A stretch of 57,385 nucleotides of DNA from Sutterella sp. (lineage in GTDB: Bacteria; Pseudomonadota; Gammaproteobacteria; Burkholderiales; Burkholderiaceae_F): the NCBI GenBank assembly GCA_019418605.1, contig DYBN01000033.1, positions 1-57,385 on the forward strand, read 5' to 3'. The notes under the pieces were generated by a model, which worked only from the letters and a program-made list of their open reading frames with translations, was not told the DNA's origin and searched no databases. Of this stretch, positions 33,980-42,680 are shown one piece after another. Position 1 is the first letter of the stretch. Every line of letters starts with the position of its first letter. The translations under genes were made by a program, and so were the position numbers.

Positions 33980-34010
33980 TTTGCAACTGTGCAAATGATA
34001 ATCGTTTGCA
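33980..34010. promoter_or_regulatory. Cluster of TTTGCA/TGCAAA half-sites overlapping a Fur-like sequence
   Basis: TTTGCA (33980-33985), TGCAAA (33990-33995) and TTTGCA (34005-34010) alternate in orientation. The stretch between the last two is TGATAATCG, so TGATAATCGTTTGCA matches one half of a 7-1-7 Fur box well and the other half poorly. It sits 17-47 bases upstream of the HMA gene start, where an operator or promoter is expected. A metal-responsive regulator is inferred. Confidence 0.45.
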
Positions 34011-34092
34011 TTAAGATCGGCAACGGCCTGCTTGCTTCAATACAATGCTGACCTCGTCGGTTTGTTTTGATTGTTGCCGCAAGGGGCAGGGC

Positions 34093-34830
34093 ATGGGTGT
34101 TTTAGACGGCAGAAAGGCCGTACTTTTTGATCTTGACGGGACGATCGTCGACTCTCTCGGCATCTGGAGCCGCGTCGATGTTGAGCTTGCGCACGCGCTG
34201 GGGTGTCCCGATCCGGACCCCTTGGTTTTGCATCGGCTGCGCGAAGAAGCCTTGGAGCGCTTTAAGGATGATCCGCAGCCCTACACGGCCTTTTGCGGCG
34301 AGTTCGGCAGGTTTTTTGGGAGCCCTCTCTCGGCTCGTGAGATTCACGCCAAGCGCTATGAAATCAGCCGGCGCGTTCTCAAAAACGAGGTAGGGCTCAA
34401 GCCGGGTGTGGCGCAGGTGATCCGCGCGCTGCACGCAGCAGGACTTAAGCTTGCCATCGTGACGACGACAAAGCGTGCCAACGTTGACATCTACTGCGAC
34501 GTCAACGAGCGGATACGGCGGGAAATCCACCTGCGGGACTTTTTCTCGACGGTCGTGACGATGGAGGACGTCTCCCGCATCAAGCCCGACCCGGAAGGCT
34601 ATCTTTTGGCTCTCAACCGCCTTGGCGCGGGCCCGGAGCAGGCGCTTGTCATTGAAGACAGCCGCGCGGGGTTGCTTGCGGCGCACGCAGCGGGCATTGA
34701 GGCGGCCGTCATTCGAGAGCCTTTTAGTGAAGCCGCCCGCCCTTGGCTGATGCAGCAGGCCGACTACTACTTTGAAGACGCCCTCGCGTTGATGAAGGCT
34801 CTGCGGTTGGAAGAGGATTCCTGCGGGTGA
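34093..34830 (+). CDS. HAD-superfamily hydrolase (phosphatase-like)
   Basis: A 245-residue haloacid-dehalogenase-fold phosphatase. Motif I is VLFDLDGTIVDSLG (nucleophile Asp plus acid/base Asp). The alpha-helical cap has about 85 residues. Motif II is AIVTTTKR, motif III is K in RIKPDPEGYLLAL, and motif IV is VIEDSRAGLLAAHAAG. The arrangement resembles phosphoglycolate phosphatase / beta-phosphoglucomutase-type subfamily I, but the substrate cannot be read from sequence. The ATG at 34093 has AGGGG upstream. A strong bidirectional terminator separates it from rpsT. Confidence 0.85.
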   Translation: MGVLDGRKAVLFDLDGTIVDSLGIWSRVDVELAHALGCPDPDPLVLHRLREEALERFKDDPQPYTAFCGEFGRFFGSPLSAREIHAKRYEISRRVLKNEVGLKPGVAQVIRALHAAGLKLAIVTTTKRANVDIYCDVNERIRREIHLRDFFSTVVTMEDVSRIKPDPEGYLLALNRLGAGPEQALVIEDSRAGLLAAHAAGIEAAVIREPFSEAARPWLMQQADYYFEDALALMKALRLEEDSCG

Positions 34831-34923
34831 TGGCTGCGGGAGGATTGCCGCATCGAGGGCTTTCGAGGCGAGCGCACCCGGCGGCATGGGGCAGGCGTCG
34901 CAGGCTTGAGCAGGCGGCAACAA

Positions 34924-34958
34924 AAAAACGCACCGAGGAGCAAATTCGGTGCGTTTTT
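34924..34958. terminator. Bidirectional terminator between HAD gene and rpsT
   Basis: AAAAACGCACCGA (34924-34936) pairs perfectly with TCGGTGCGTTTTT (34946-34958) around nine bases. An A-run on the left and a T-run on the right serve both converging genes. Confidence 0.92.
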
Positions 34959-35039
34959 CTAATTTATGGCTAAAACCATCCGCGCTGAGGGACTTGGACG
35001 ATTCAGCTTTGTTCCGTAGACACAGAACAAGGAGATGCT

Positions 35040-35303
35040 TTAGGCCATCGCCTTGATGCTGGCCGACAGACGGCTCTTGTGGCGAGCGGCAGCGTTCTTG
35101 TGAAGGACACCCTTGGAGCACATGGAGTCAATCACGCACTGAGCCTTCTTGAAGGCTTCAGCAGCGCCGGCCTTGTCGCCGGCGACGATGAACTTGCGCA
35201 CCGACTTGATGGCGGTGCGGTACTGGCTGCGCTGAGCCGAGAGATGCTGATTGCGAGCAACGGCCTGACGGGCGCGCTTGCGAGCTTGGTTGGTATTGGC
35301 CAT
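35040..35303 (-). CDS. rpsT: 30S ribosomal protein S20
   Basis: Primary 16S rRNA-binding protein of the small subunit; 87 residues, starting MANTNQARKRARQAVARNQH and ending HKSRLSASIKAMA, the standard S20 pattern of basic helices. It is a single-gene transcript, divergent from murJ, an arrangement common in proteobacteria. Confidence 0.97.
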   Translation of the reverse strand: MANTNQARKRARQAVARNQHLSAQRSQYRTAIKSVRKFIVAGDKAGAAEAFKKAQCVIDSMCSKGVLHKNAAARHKSRLSASIKAMA

Positions 35304-35491
35304 TTAGAAATCCTAAAAATTGATGTCCGGGTTGCAAACCGACGTAAACAGCGGATGCTTGCCGCATGACCGGTAAGAGACCCAGCATCGATCAGCCGTG
35401 GGCTCGGCCGGTTTGTTTAAAATGTTGCGTTCACAGGGCGTCAGGATAAATTGACCTTCCCTGAGAAAACGCGAAATTCTATCAAACTAAA

Positions 35492-35518
35492 CGGCCTCGG
35501 ACAATATGCCCGAGGCCG
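35492..35518 (+). promoter_or_regulatory. GC hairpin plus T-run in the murJ leader
   Basis: CGGCCTCGG (35492-35500) pairs exactly with CCGAGGCCG (35510-35518) around ACAATATGC. GCATTTTGTTTCTTTC follows and leads into the murJ ATG at 35538. It has the form of an intrinsic terminator placed 20 bases before the start codon, so attenuation of murJ is possible. It could instead end an upstream plus-strand transcript. Confidence 0.5.
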
Positions 35519-35537
35519 GCATTTTGTTTCTTTCTTC

Positions 35538-37088
35538 ATGTCCCTCCTGCGTTCGGCAGCCACGATCTCTGCTCTCACGATGCTCTCGCGAATCACCGGC
35601 TTGATCCGCGACATGCTCATTGCGCGCTATTTCGGCGCGGGGGCCGCAACCGATGCGTTTTACGTGGCCTTTCGCATTCCCAACATGCTGCGGCGGCTTT
35701 TTGCCGAAGGGGCCTTTAGCCAGGCCTTCGTGCCGATGCTCTCGCAGGTCAAGGAGACGCAGTCCGAGGCCGAGCAGCACGACTTCATCAACAACGTGTT
35801 TTCGGCTCTGGCAACCGCCGTTTTTCTGACGACCATTGCGGGCGTGGCCGCAGCCCCCGTGGTTGTCTATCTCATTGCCTCGGGCTTTGCCGATGCGCCG
35901 GACACCTTTGCGCTTGCCACAGAGCTCACCCGCTGGATGTTTCCCTACATCATCTTCATGAGCCTTGTGGCGATGGGGGCGGCGGTGCTCAACACCTGGA
36001 AGCATTTCGCGGTGCCCGCCTTTACGCCCGTTTTGCTCAACGTAAGCTTTATCGGCTGCACGCTCTTTTGCATCGACTGGTTTGACGAACCCGTCATGGC
36101 GCTTGCCATGGCGGTCATCATCGGCGGCGTCCTGCAGCTCTCCATGCAGTTTGCCGCGCTCAAAAAGAAGGGACTTCTGCCGCACTTTTCCAACCCGCTC
36201 AAGGCCTTCTCGCACCCCGGCGTCCGGCAGGTTTTAAAGCTCATGGTGCCCGCCGTGGTGGGCGTGTCTGTTGCTCCTCTGTCGATTGTCATCAACACGA
36301 ACATCGCTTCGCACTTGGACAAAGGAGCCGTGACGTGGCTCAACTACGCCGACCGGCTGATGGAGTTTCCGACGGCGCTTCTGGGCGTTGCGCTGGGAAC
36401 CGTGCTGCTGCCCGGACTCTCAAGCGCCTTTCAGCGGGGGGAGATGCTGCGCTACAACACGCTTCTTGACCGCAGCCTCAGGATTGTCGTGCTGATTGCC
36501 GTTCCTGCCTCGGCGGGGCTTGCGTTTGCAAGCGAAGCGCTCACGGCCGTTCTCTATCAAGGGAAAAACTTTTCGCCCTCCGATGTTGCGCAGACGGCCA
36601 TTGCCATGCAGGGCTATGCCGTGGGGCTGCTCGGGCTCATTGCAATCAAGATCGTGGCGCCGGCCTTTTATGCCAGAAAGGACATCAAGACGCCGGTAAA
36701 GTCAGCCATCGGCGCCCTTGTGGTCGTGCAGGCGTGCAACCTTGTGACGGTGCCCGCCTTTTCTCATGCGGGGCTTGCGCTGTCAGTGGCGTTGGGCGCG
36801 TGCTTTAACGTCGGCGTTCTTTTTGTCATCTTGCGCCGCAGAGGTTGGTACAAGCCCGAAAGCGGGTGGCTCGTCTACATCGCGCGCGTGGTGCTGTGCA
36901 CGGCCGTGATGAGCGTCTTTTTGCTCTACGTGCAGGCCGACCTCTCCTGGAGTGCTCTGCAGCAGGTTTGGGGTAAGCGCCTACTCCTTGCGGCGGGTGT
37001 TATTGTCGGAGCGGCTGTGACATACTTCGCGGCGATGGTCATTTGCGGCTGGCGGGCGCAGGAGCTCAGAAGCGCCGCACGTGAATAA
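35538..37088 (+). CDS. murJ: Lipid II flippase MurJ
   Basis: Inner-membrane flippase that moves lipid II to the periplasmic face for peptidoglycan synthesis. The ATG at 35538 gives 516 residues, the usual length; the frame is open to 35451 but the extra part covers the hairpin. The MOP-superfamily opening is MSLLRSAATISALTMLSRIT, then FRIPNMLRRLFAEGAFSQAF with the conserved Arg residues of the cavity. About 14 hydrophobic segments follow. It is divergent from rpsT. Confidence 0.95.
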   Translation: MSLLRSAATISALTMLSRITGLIRDMLIARYFGAGAATDAFYVAFRIPNMLRRLFAEGAFSQAFVPMLSQVKETQSEAEQHDFINNVFSALATAVFLTTIAGVAAAPVVVYLIASGFADAPDTFALATELTRWMFPYIIFMSLVAMGAAVLNTWKHFAVPAFTPVLLNVSFIGCTLFCIDWFDEPVMALAMAVIIGGVLQLSMQFAALKKKGLLPHFSNPLKAFSHPGVRQVLKLMVPAVVGVSVAPLSIVINTNIASHLDKGAVTWLNYADRLMEFPTALLGVALGTVLLPGLSSAFQRGEMLRYNTLLDRSLRIVVLIAVPASAGLAFASEALTAVLYQGKNFSPSDVAQTAIAMQGYAVGLLGLIAIKIVAPAFYARKDIKTPVKSAIGALVVVQACNLVTVPAFSHAGLALSVALGACFNVGVLFVILRRRGWYKPESGWLVYIARVVLCTAVMSVFLLYVQADLSWSALQQVWGKRLLLAAGVIVGAAVTYFAAMVICGWRAQELRSAARE

Positions 37089-37111
37089 CGCACTTCAAAG
37101 AGAATCTCGAC

Positions 37112-37684
37112 ATGATCCCCATTGCCCCGCATCTGCGCTCAAAGATCGAAGTTGTTGAAGGCGACATCACCGAGCTTGCGGTGGATGCCATTGTGAATTC
37201 GGCAAGAGCCGACATGAGCGAGGGCGGCGTGGTCGACAAGGCCATTCATGCCGCGGCGGGGCCTCTTCTTCGAGAGGCCTGCTACGAGTACGTGCGCCGC
37301 GAGGGCCGCTGCTTTGCGGGCGGAGCCTGCATGACGGACGCCTTCAATTTGTCCTGCCGCTATGTCATTCATGCCGTCGGCCCCATGTGGTGCGGAGGAA
37401 CGCAGGGCGAAGAGGCGCTGCTTGCCCGAGCCTACGCAAAGTCGCTTGAAATCGCCCGCGTGCACGGCTTGAAGACGATCGCCTTCAGCGCCATTTCAAC
37501 GGGCGTCTATCAGTACCCCAAAAAGCTTGCCGCGGAAACGGCGCTCTCGATTGCCGTGCAGTGCCTGGAGATGGATCCGCAGTTTGAAAAGATCATCTTT
37601 AGCGTCGTTGACGATGAAAACCGCGCGATCTACGAGTCTCTGATCGAAGAGGGCTGCCGCATGGCCGACAGCCAGATTGTGTGA
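37112..37684 (+). CDS. Macro-domain protein (ADP-ribose binding, divergent active site)
   Basis: A 190-residue single macro domain of the YmdB/MacroD type. IEVVEGDITELAVDAIVNSA is the ADP-ribose adenine-pocket strand. AIHAAAGPLLREAC, GGACMTDAFNLSCRYVIHAVGP and AFSAISTGVYQYP (phosphate loop) follow. The usual NAAN...GGGGVD loop reads NSARADMSEGGVVDKAIH: the Asn that helps catalysis in MacroD-type deacetylases aligns with Arg, while the Asp is kept. It may hydrolyse O-acetyl-ADP-ribose or mono-ADP-ribosyl bonds poorly, or only bind. It starts 23 bases after murJ and may be co-transcribed with it. Confidence 0.85.
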   Translation: MIPIAPHLRSKIEVVEGDITELAVDAIVNSARADMSEGGVVDKAIHAAAGPLLREACYEYVRREGRCFAGGACMTDAFNLSCRYVIHAVGPMWCGGTQGEEALLARAYAKSLEIARVHGLKTIAFSAISTGVYQYPKKLAAETALSIAVQCLEMDPQFEKIIFSVVDDENRAIYESLIEEGCRMADSQIV

Positions 37685-37713
37685 TTCAGCCTCCGACAAC
37701 AAGGCCTGATGCA

Positions 37714-37759
37714 AAAAAACCGCTTCCGCCGGCGAACCGGCAACGGGAAGCGGTTTTTT
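37714..37759. terminator. Bidirectional terminator, macro gene / hyp operon
   Basis: AAAAAACCGCTTCC (37714-37727) pairs perfectly with GGAAGCGGTTTTTT (37746-37759), 14 bp. The loop contains a small GCCGG-CGAA-CCGGC hairpin. It ends both the macro-domain gene and the long hup-hyp operon. Confidence 0.92.
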
Positions 37760-37779
37760 CTTTGCGGCTCTCCGGCTCT

Positions 37780-38832
37780 TTAGCAGATGCGCGGCAGCGG
37801 ATCGGAATTGAGCCAGTCGACAAGGCGCGTGCCGCCGATTTCCGTGTGCATCTGAACGAGCCCCGGATTTTCAGCCGTCACGCGGCCGACGACGGCGGCT
37901 TCCCTGCAGGTTTCAAAGCGCTTGAGAACCTCGAGCGCTGTTTGTGCGCACTCCTGCGGCACGATGACGATGAGCTTTCCCTCGTTGGCGATGTAAAGCG
38001 GGTCAAGCCCCAGAAATTCGCAGGCCGAGCGCACGGGGTCGGCCACGGGAATGTCCTCTTCGTTGAGCTCGATTCCCACGCCGCTTTGCGAGGCGATTTC
38101 GTTGAGCGTTGTTGCCAGTCCGCCGCGGGTGGGGTCGCGCAGAACGTGCACCTTTTCGCCCAGCGATTCAATGAGGGCGGCGATCGGAGCGTTTAGCGGA
38201 GCGGTGTCGCTTTGCAGATCCACGCCAAAGCTCAGCCCCTCGCGGTGCGAGAGAATCGTGATGCCGTGATCGCCCATCGTGCCGGTTACGATCACGGCGT
38301 CGCCCGCGGCGGCATTGCGCCCGCTCACGCGGGCGTGTTCAAGGCGCTCTCCCACGCCCGTGGTGGCAATGTAAAGCCCGTCGCCGTGACCTTTTTCAAC
38401 CACTTTGGTGTCGCCCGTCACAATCAATACGCCTGCCTCTTGAGCAGCGGCGGCCATGGAGTCGACGACGAGCTTTAGTGTCTTCAAGGGGAGTCCTTCC
38501 TCGATGATGAAGGAAGCCGACAGATACAGGGGCGTTGCTCCGCACACCGCCACGTCGTTGACCGTGCCGCACACGGCAAGCCGACCGATGTCCCCGCCCG
38601 GGAAGACGAGCGGGTGCACGACATGCCCGTCGCAGCTGATGACGGGACTTGACTTTATCTCTGGCAAAACGGCCCCGTCGTGGCCTTGCGCAAGATAGGG
38701 GTTGCTGAAGGCCCGGGCAAAGAGCTCGTCGATGAGCTGGGCTGTCGCGCGTCCCCCGGCGCCGTGCGTCATGTCGACGATGCCGTTTTGAATGTCAAGG
38801 GAACGAATGTAGTTTCTTTTGACCTCTGCCAT
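37780..38832 (-). CDS. hypE: Hydrogenase maturation protein HypE
   Basis: Dehydrates the thiocarbamate on its C-terminal cysteine to thiocyanate, the source of the CN ligands of the NiFe centre. The ATG at 38832 (preceded by GAAGAAGAG) gives 350 residues; an earlier in-frame TTG (38862) overlaps hypD. DMTHGAGGRATAQLIDELF is the N-terminal glycine-rich signature. GDTKVVEKGHGDGLYI and DPTRGGLATTLNEIA are ATP-binding PurM-like blocks. It ends in PRIC with the required terminal Cys. Last gene of the hup-hyp operon. Confidence 0.96.
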   Translation of the reverse strand: MAEVKRNYIRSLDIQNGIVDMTHGAGGRATAQLIDELFARAFSNPYLAQGHDGAVLPEIKSSPVISCDGHVVHPLVFPGGDIGRLAVCGTVNDVAVCGATPLYLSASFIIEEGLPLKTLKLVVDSMAAAAQEAGVLIVTGDTKVVEKGHGDGLYIATTGVGERLEHARVSGRNAAAGDAVIVTGTMGDHGITILSHREGLSFGVDLQSDTAPLNAPIAALIESLGEKVHVLRDPTRGGLATTLNEIASQSGVGIELNEEDIPVADPVRSACEFLGLDPLYIANEGKLIVIVPQECAQTALEVLKRFETCREAAVVGRVTAENPGLVQMHTEIGGTRLVDWLNSDPLPRIC

Positions 38833-38858
38833 CTCTTTTCTCTTCTTCGTTGTTGCGT

Positions 38859-40007
38859 TCAATTGGCGTTCTGCGGGAGGCGGTTGCGGCTCTGGTAGCT
38901 GAAGTAGGCCGCACAGGCCCCTTCGCTGCTGACCATGCAGGCGCCGATCGGGTGAATCGGCGTGCAGACCGTGCCGAAAAGCTTGCAGTCGCGAGGCTCC
39001 TTTTCTCCGCGCAGGATTTCTCCGCAGGCGCAGGCCTTGTTGTCGGGCACAAAGCGCTCGATGAGCCCAAAGCGCTTTTCAGCGTCAAACTCTGCGTACT
39101 CATCCCGGATGGCGAGGGCGCTGTGGGGAAGTTCCCCCAGGCCGCGCCAGGCAAACTTCTCTCGTAGGCAGAAAACCTCCTGCATGAGCTTGATCGCCGT
39201 CGGATTGCCCTCGGCGGGCACCGCGCGGTCAAATTCATTTTCCACGCAGGCGCGCTTTTCGTTGACCTGGCGTACGAGCATCAGGATGCTCAGCAGCATG
39301 TCCAGAGGCTCAAAGCCGCAGATCACGATTGGAATGTGCCAGGTGTTGACGAAGTCTTGATAGGGTTTTTCGCCGATGATGGTGGAGACGTGAGCCGGGC
39401 CCACAAGGCCGTCGAGAAAGGGCGCTGCGTCCTTGCCGTGCATCTGCATGATGTGCGTCATGGCCGAAGGCGTAAGCACGTGCGAGCAGACCACCGAAAA
39501 GTTTTGGAGGCCCTGGGCGCGGGCAATTTTCAAAGCCGCGGCCGTGGGCGGCGTGGTGGTTTCAAAGCCGATGGCAAAAAAGACCACTTCCTTGTCGGGG
39601 TTGTCGCGGGCAATGGCGAGCGCATCGGTTGGCGAATAAATCATGCGCACGTCCGCGCCCTGCGCCTTGGCTTTGAAAAGCGTCTGCCCGCGGCTTGCGG
39701 GAACGCGCATCATGTCGGCGTACGTGCACAGCGTCACGCCCTTGTCAAGCGCAAGCTCAAGGGCCATGTCAAGGCGCCCCACGGGCAGCACGCACACGGG
39801 GCACCCCGGGCCGTGAATCATGCGGATGTTGGAGGGCAGCAGATCCTGCAGCCCCCAGCGGGCGAGCACATGGGTGTGGCCGCCGCAGAACTCCATGAAG
39901 CGGTAGGTCTTTTGCGCTTGGGCTTCGGCGGCAATCTGGCGCACAAGCTTGTGCGCCTTGTCCTTGTCCCGAAATTGCGAGATGTAGGGATTGTTGGTTT
40001 TGGTCAT
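38859..40007 (-). CDS. hypD: Hydrogenase maturation protein HypD
   Basis: Fe-S protein that with HypC assembles the Fe(CN)2CO unit. From the ATG at 40007 (GGTGAG upstream) it has 382 residues. Conserved cysteines: FMEFCGGHTHVLARWG, IHGPGCPVCVLPVGRLD, and the C-terminal [4Fe-4S] set in KACACGEILRGEKEPRDC, then FGTVCTP and GACMVSSEGAC. It lies between hypC and hypE in the usual order. Confidence 0.96.
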   Translation of the reverse strand: MTKTNNPYISQFRDKDKAHKLVRQIAAEAQAQKTYRFMEFCGGHTHVLARWGLQDLLPSNIRMIHGPGCPVCVLPVGRLDMALELALDKGVTLCTYADMMRVPASRGQTLFKAKAQGADVRMIYSPTDALAIARDNPDKEVVFFAIGFETTTPPTAAALKIARAQGLQNFSVVCSHVLTPSAMTHIMQMHGKDAAPFLDGLVGPAHVSTIIGEKPYQDFVNTWHIPIVICGFEPLDMLLSILMLVRQVNEKRACVENEFDRAVPAEGNPTAIKLMQEVFCLREKFAWRGLGELPHSALAIRDEYAEFDAEKRFGLIERFVPDNKACACGEILRGEKEPRDCKLFGTVCTPIHPIGACMVSSEGACAAYFSYQSRNRLPQNAN

Positions 40008-40043
40008 GAATCTCACCAAAGAATGTCGGCAGCCCCGCCGCCG

Positions 40044-40268
40044 TTATGCCGCGCAGGCGGCTTGCACGGTCTGCATGGCTTCAAGCGTCTCGCGGGCTTT
40101 TTGCGGGTCGATGATCTGCAGCGCAAAGCCCACGTGCACGATGACCCAGTCGCCGGCGGCGGCCTGCGGCACAAGCGAGACATCGACGTCCTTGGTCACG
40201 CCCGACATCTCGCATTTGGCCGTGGAGCCGTCAATGGAAACAATCTTTGCAGGAATGGCTAGACACAT
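40044..40268 (-). CDS. hypC: Hydrogenase maturation chaperone HypC
   Basis: A 74-residue chaperone that holds the Fe(CN)2CO group with HypD and delivers it to the large subunit. It begins MCLAIPAKIVSIDGSTAKCE, with the essential Cys2 exposed after Met removal. GDWVIVHVGFALQIIDPQKA is the family pattern. It is 33 bases after hypF and 36 before hypD. Confidence 0.95.
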   Translation of the reverse strand: MCLAIPAKIVSIDGSTAKCEMSGVTKDVDVSLVPQAAAGDWVIVHVGFALQIIDPQKARETLEAMQTVQAACAA

Positions 40269-40301
40269 AAAGGGACCTTTGATTGAGAAAAATTGATGGG
40301 T

Positions 40302-42662
40302 TCATCTTCGACCTAGTCTGCGGCAGGCAACGGCGCACTGCCCGAAGCTGATGGCGCCGTCACCGGCGGGAAGCTGCCGGGGGAGGTAAACGCGGCGGCC
40401 GGCTTCGCGCAGGCGCCGCGTGAGGTCTGAAGCAAGAAAGCGGTTTAAAAATGTGCCGCCGGCCAGACAAACGGGGCGCTCCTCGGGCGTTAATGCCGTC
40501 ACCCAGTCGGCAAGGGCGGCCGAGAACGTGCCGTGAAAGACGGCGGCGGCCTGCGCTTGCCGCTTGCGGTCGACTTTTGCGCGGTCTGCGGGTGTTTTGA
40601 CGAGCTCGATGATAGCGGCAATCAGAGGGCGCAGACTCAGCACGCCGTTTTCCTCAATTGACCAGCCGCCTTCCAAAACGGGATAGGGGCGCTCTGAGCG
40701 CTCGGCCGCCGTCTCAAGCAGCATGGCTGCATACGCTTCGTCCTGCACTGTCTCGCACAGGCCGCACAGGGCGCTGACGCCGTCAAACAAGCGGCCTGCG
40801 GAACTCGTTTTCCGCGTGAGCCTCGCATTGGCAATCAAGGCGGCCATGGGAAGCTTTGCATAGCGCGGCCAGAAGCTTGGGATCGCCTGCGCTTGTCCGG
40901 AAAGCGCAAGAAGCGAAGCCCCCATGCGCCAGGGCTCCCGCGCGGCTTTGTCGCCGCCCGGAAGCGCCATGGTTTCAAGGTGCCCGATGCGCGCAAAGCC
41001 GCCCGGTGCGGCCTCGTCGCACGCAAGGAGCTCGCAGCCCCAAATTTCATTGTCAAGTCCAAGCCCGACGCCGTCGAGCACCAGCCCGGTGAATGGCCCG
41101 TCGATGCCGTACTCGGCCGCCACGGCGGCCGCATGGGCGTGGTGGTGCTGAACTTCGATCAAAGGAAGATCGAGCCGCAAGGCGGCCTCCCGCGCCATGC
41201 GCGAGGTAAAAAAGTCCGGGTGCAGATCGCAGGCAACTGCCTGGGGCTTGACTTCCAGAATGTCGAGAAAGTGATCAATGGAGGCCTTGAGCGCCCGGCA
41301 GACGGCCGGATTGTCCGTGTCGCCCACGTGTTCGGTCACGAAGACCTCTTCGGCGCGGCCCACCGCCGCCGTGACCTTGAGCGAGGCGCCGAAGGCAACG
41401 ATGCCCGTCATGTCCGCACCGGGCGTCTTGACCGCAAGGGGCGTCCATCCGCGGGCGCGCCGCACGATGCGGGGCGTCTTTTCAATGACGCGCACGACCG
41501 AGTCGTCGCACCGGCAGACGATGTCGCGGTTGTGCATGAGAAAAAGGTCGGCAAAGCCCGAGAGCTTTTCAAGCGCTTCCTTGTTGTCGGTGACAAGTGG
41601 CTCGCCTCTGGCGTTGGCGCTTGTCATCACGAGCACAAGAGGCACGGCGTCGTTGTCAAGCCAGTCAACGCCCGCAGGCCTGCCCGCGGCTTCGTGAAAC
41701 AGCAGCAGATGCAGCGGCGTATAGGCAAGCATGATGCCCACTTCGGAAAGCCCGGGCGCAACAAGAGGCATGTCGTGGTCAACGGCCGGGGTTTTCTTTA
41801 AAAGCACGATGGGATGCGAAGGCGCCGTGAGGACCTGGGCCTCAACATCGTCGACGTGCGCCCACAGGCGCGCCGAAGCAAGATTTGCCGCCATAAGGGC
41901 AAAGGGCTTGTCGCGGCGATTTTTGCGCGCGCGCAGCAGCGCCACCGCCTCGGGGTTTTGGGCGTCGCAGGCCAGATGAAAGCCGCCCAAGCCCTTGACC
42001 GCAATGATTTTTCCGTCTCGTAGGGCGGCAAGAGCGGCGGCGACGGGATCGCCGCAGTCAAGGGGCGCGCCGCCGGCGTCCGCAAGGAAGAGCTGCGGCC
42101 CGCACACGGGGCAGGCGTTGGGCTGAGCGTGAAAGCGCCGGTTGGAAGGATCCTCGTACTCGGCGCGGCAGGCCGGGCACATGGCAAAGGAGGCCATCGA
42201 CGTCTCGCGCCGGTCGTAGGGGATGTGCCGCGTGATCGTAAAGCGCGGGCCGCAGTGCGTGCAGTTTGTAAAGGCGTAGCGCCAGCGGCGGTTTTTCGGG
42301 TCAAACATGTCCGCCGCACAGGCCCTGCAGGTGGCCGCATCAGGCGTCACCATGGTTTTGGCCTGCCCGCCGTGACTTTCAATGATGCGAAAGTCGTTAT
42401 ACCCCCGGGGCGCGGTTTGCTCGACGAGCACGATGTCGTCAATGCGCGCCAAAGGAGCGTCGCGCGCGACGTCGCGCTTTAATGCATCGACAAAAAGCGA
42501 GAGCACGCTCTCGTCGCCTTCGACGACGGCCGTCACGCCGGCTGCGTCATTGTTGACTGTTCCGGCTAGGCCGAGCGCGCGTGCGGTGTGCCAGAGCGTG
42601 GGGCGAAAACCCACGCCCTGAACCAGTCCGGTGATGCGGTAGGTGCGGCAAAAAAGCGCCAT
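40302..42662 (-). CDS. hypF: Carbamoyltransferase HypF
   Basis: Makes the thiocarboxamide on HypE from carbamoyl phosphate. The 786 residues show four parts. An acylphosphatase-like domain contains RITGLVQGVGFRPTLWHTA (about 8-26). Two zinc fingers contain CRACAADMFD with CTHCGPRF, and CPACRAEYED with CPVCGP (about 110-190). A YrdC-like domain contains IIAVKGLGGFHLACDAQ (about 215). A Kae1-like domain contains the metal-binding VQHHHAHAAAVAAEYG (about 502). It ends near LAGGTFLNRFLASDL. It starts 18 bases after hypB. Confidence 0.96.
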   Translation of the reverse strand: MALFCRTYRITGLVQGVGFRPTLWHTARALGLAGTVNNDAAGVTAVVEGDESVLSLFVDALKRDVARDAPLARIDDIVLVEQTAPRGYNDFRIIESHGGQAKTMVTPDAATCRACAADMFDPKNRRWRYAFTNCTHCGPRFTITRHIPYDRRETSMASFAMCPACRAEYEDPSNRRFHAQPNACPVCGPQLFLADAGGAPLDCGDPVAAALAALRDGKIIAVKGLGGFHLACDAQNPEAVALLRARKNRRDKPFALMAANLASARLWAHVDDVEAQVLTAPSHPIVLLKKTPAVDHDMPLVAPGLSEVGIMLAYTPLHLLLFHEAAGRPAGVDWLDNDAVPLVLVMTSANARGEPLVTDNKEALEKLSGFADLFLMHNRDIVCRCDDSVVRVIEKTPRIVRRARGWTPLAVKTPGADMTGIVAFGASLKVTAAVGRAEEVFVTEHVGDTDNPAVCRALKASIDHFLDILEVKPQAVACDLHPDFFTSRMAREAALRLDLPLIEVQHHHAHAAAVAAEYGIDGPFTGLVLDGVGLGLDNEIWGCELLACDEAAPGGFARIGHLETMALPGGDKAAREPWRMGASLLALSGQAQAIPSFWPRYAKLPMAALIANARLTRKTSSAGRLFDGVSALCGLCETVQDEAYAAMLLETAAERSERPYPVLEGGWSIEENGVLSLRPLIAAIIELVKTPADRAKVDRKRQAQAAAVFHGTFSAALADWVTALTPEERPVCLAGGTFLNRFLASDLTRRLREAGRRVYLPRQLPAGDGAISFGQCAVACRRLGRR

Positions 42663-42680
42663 AAGCGAAGACGCAGGCGG

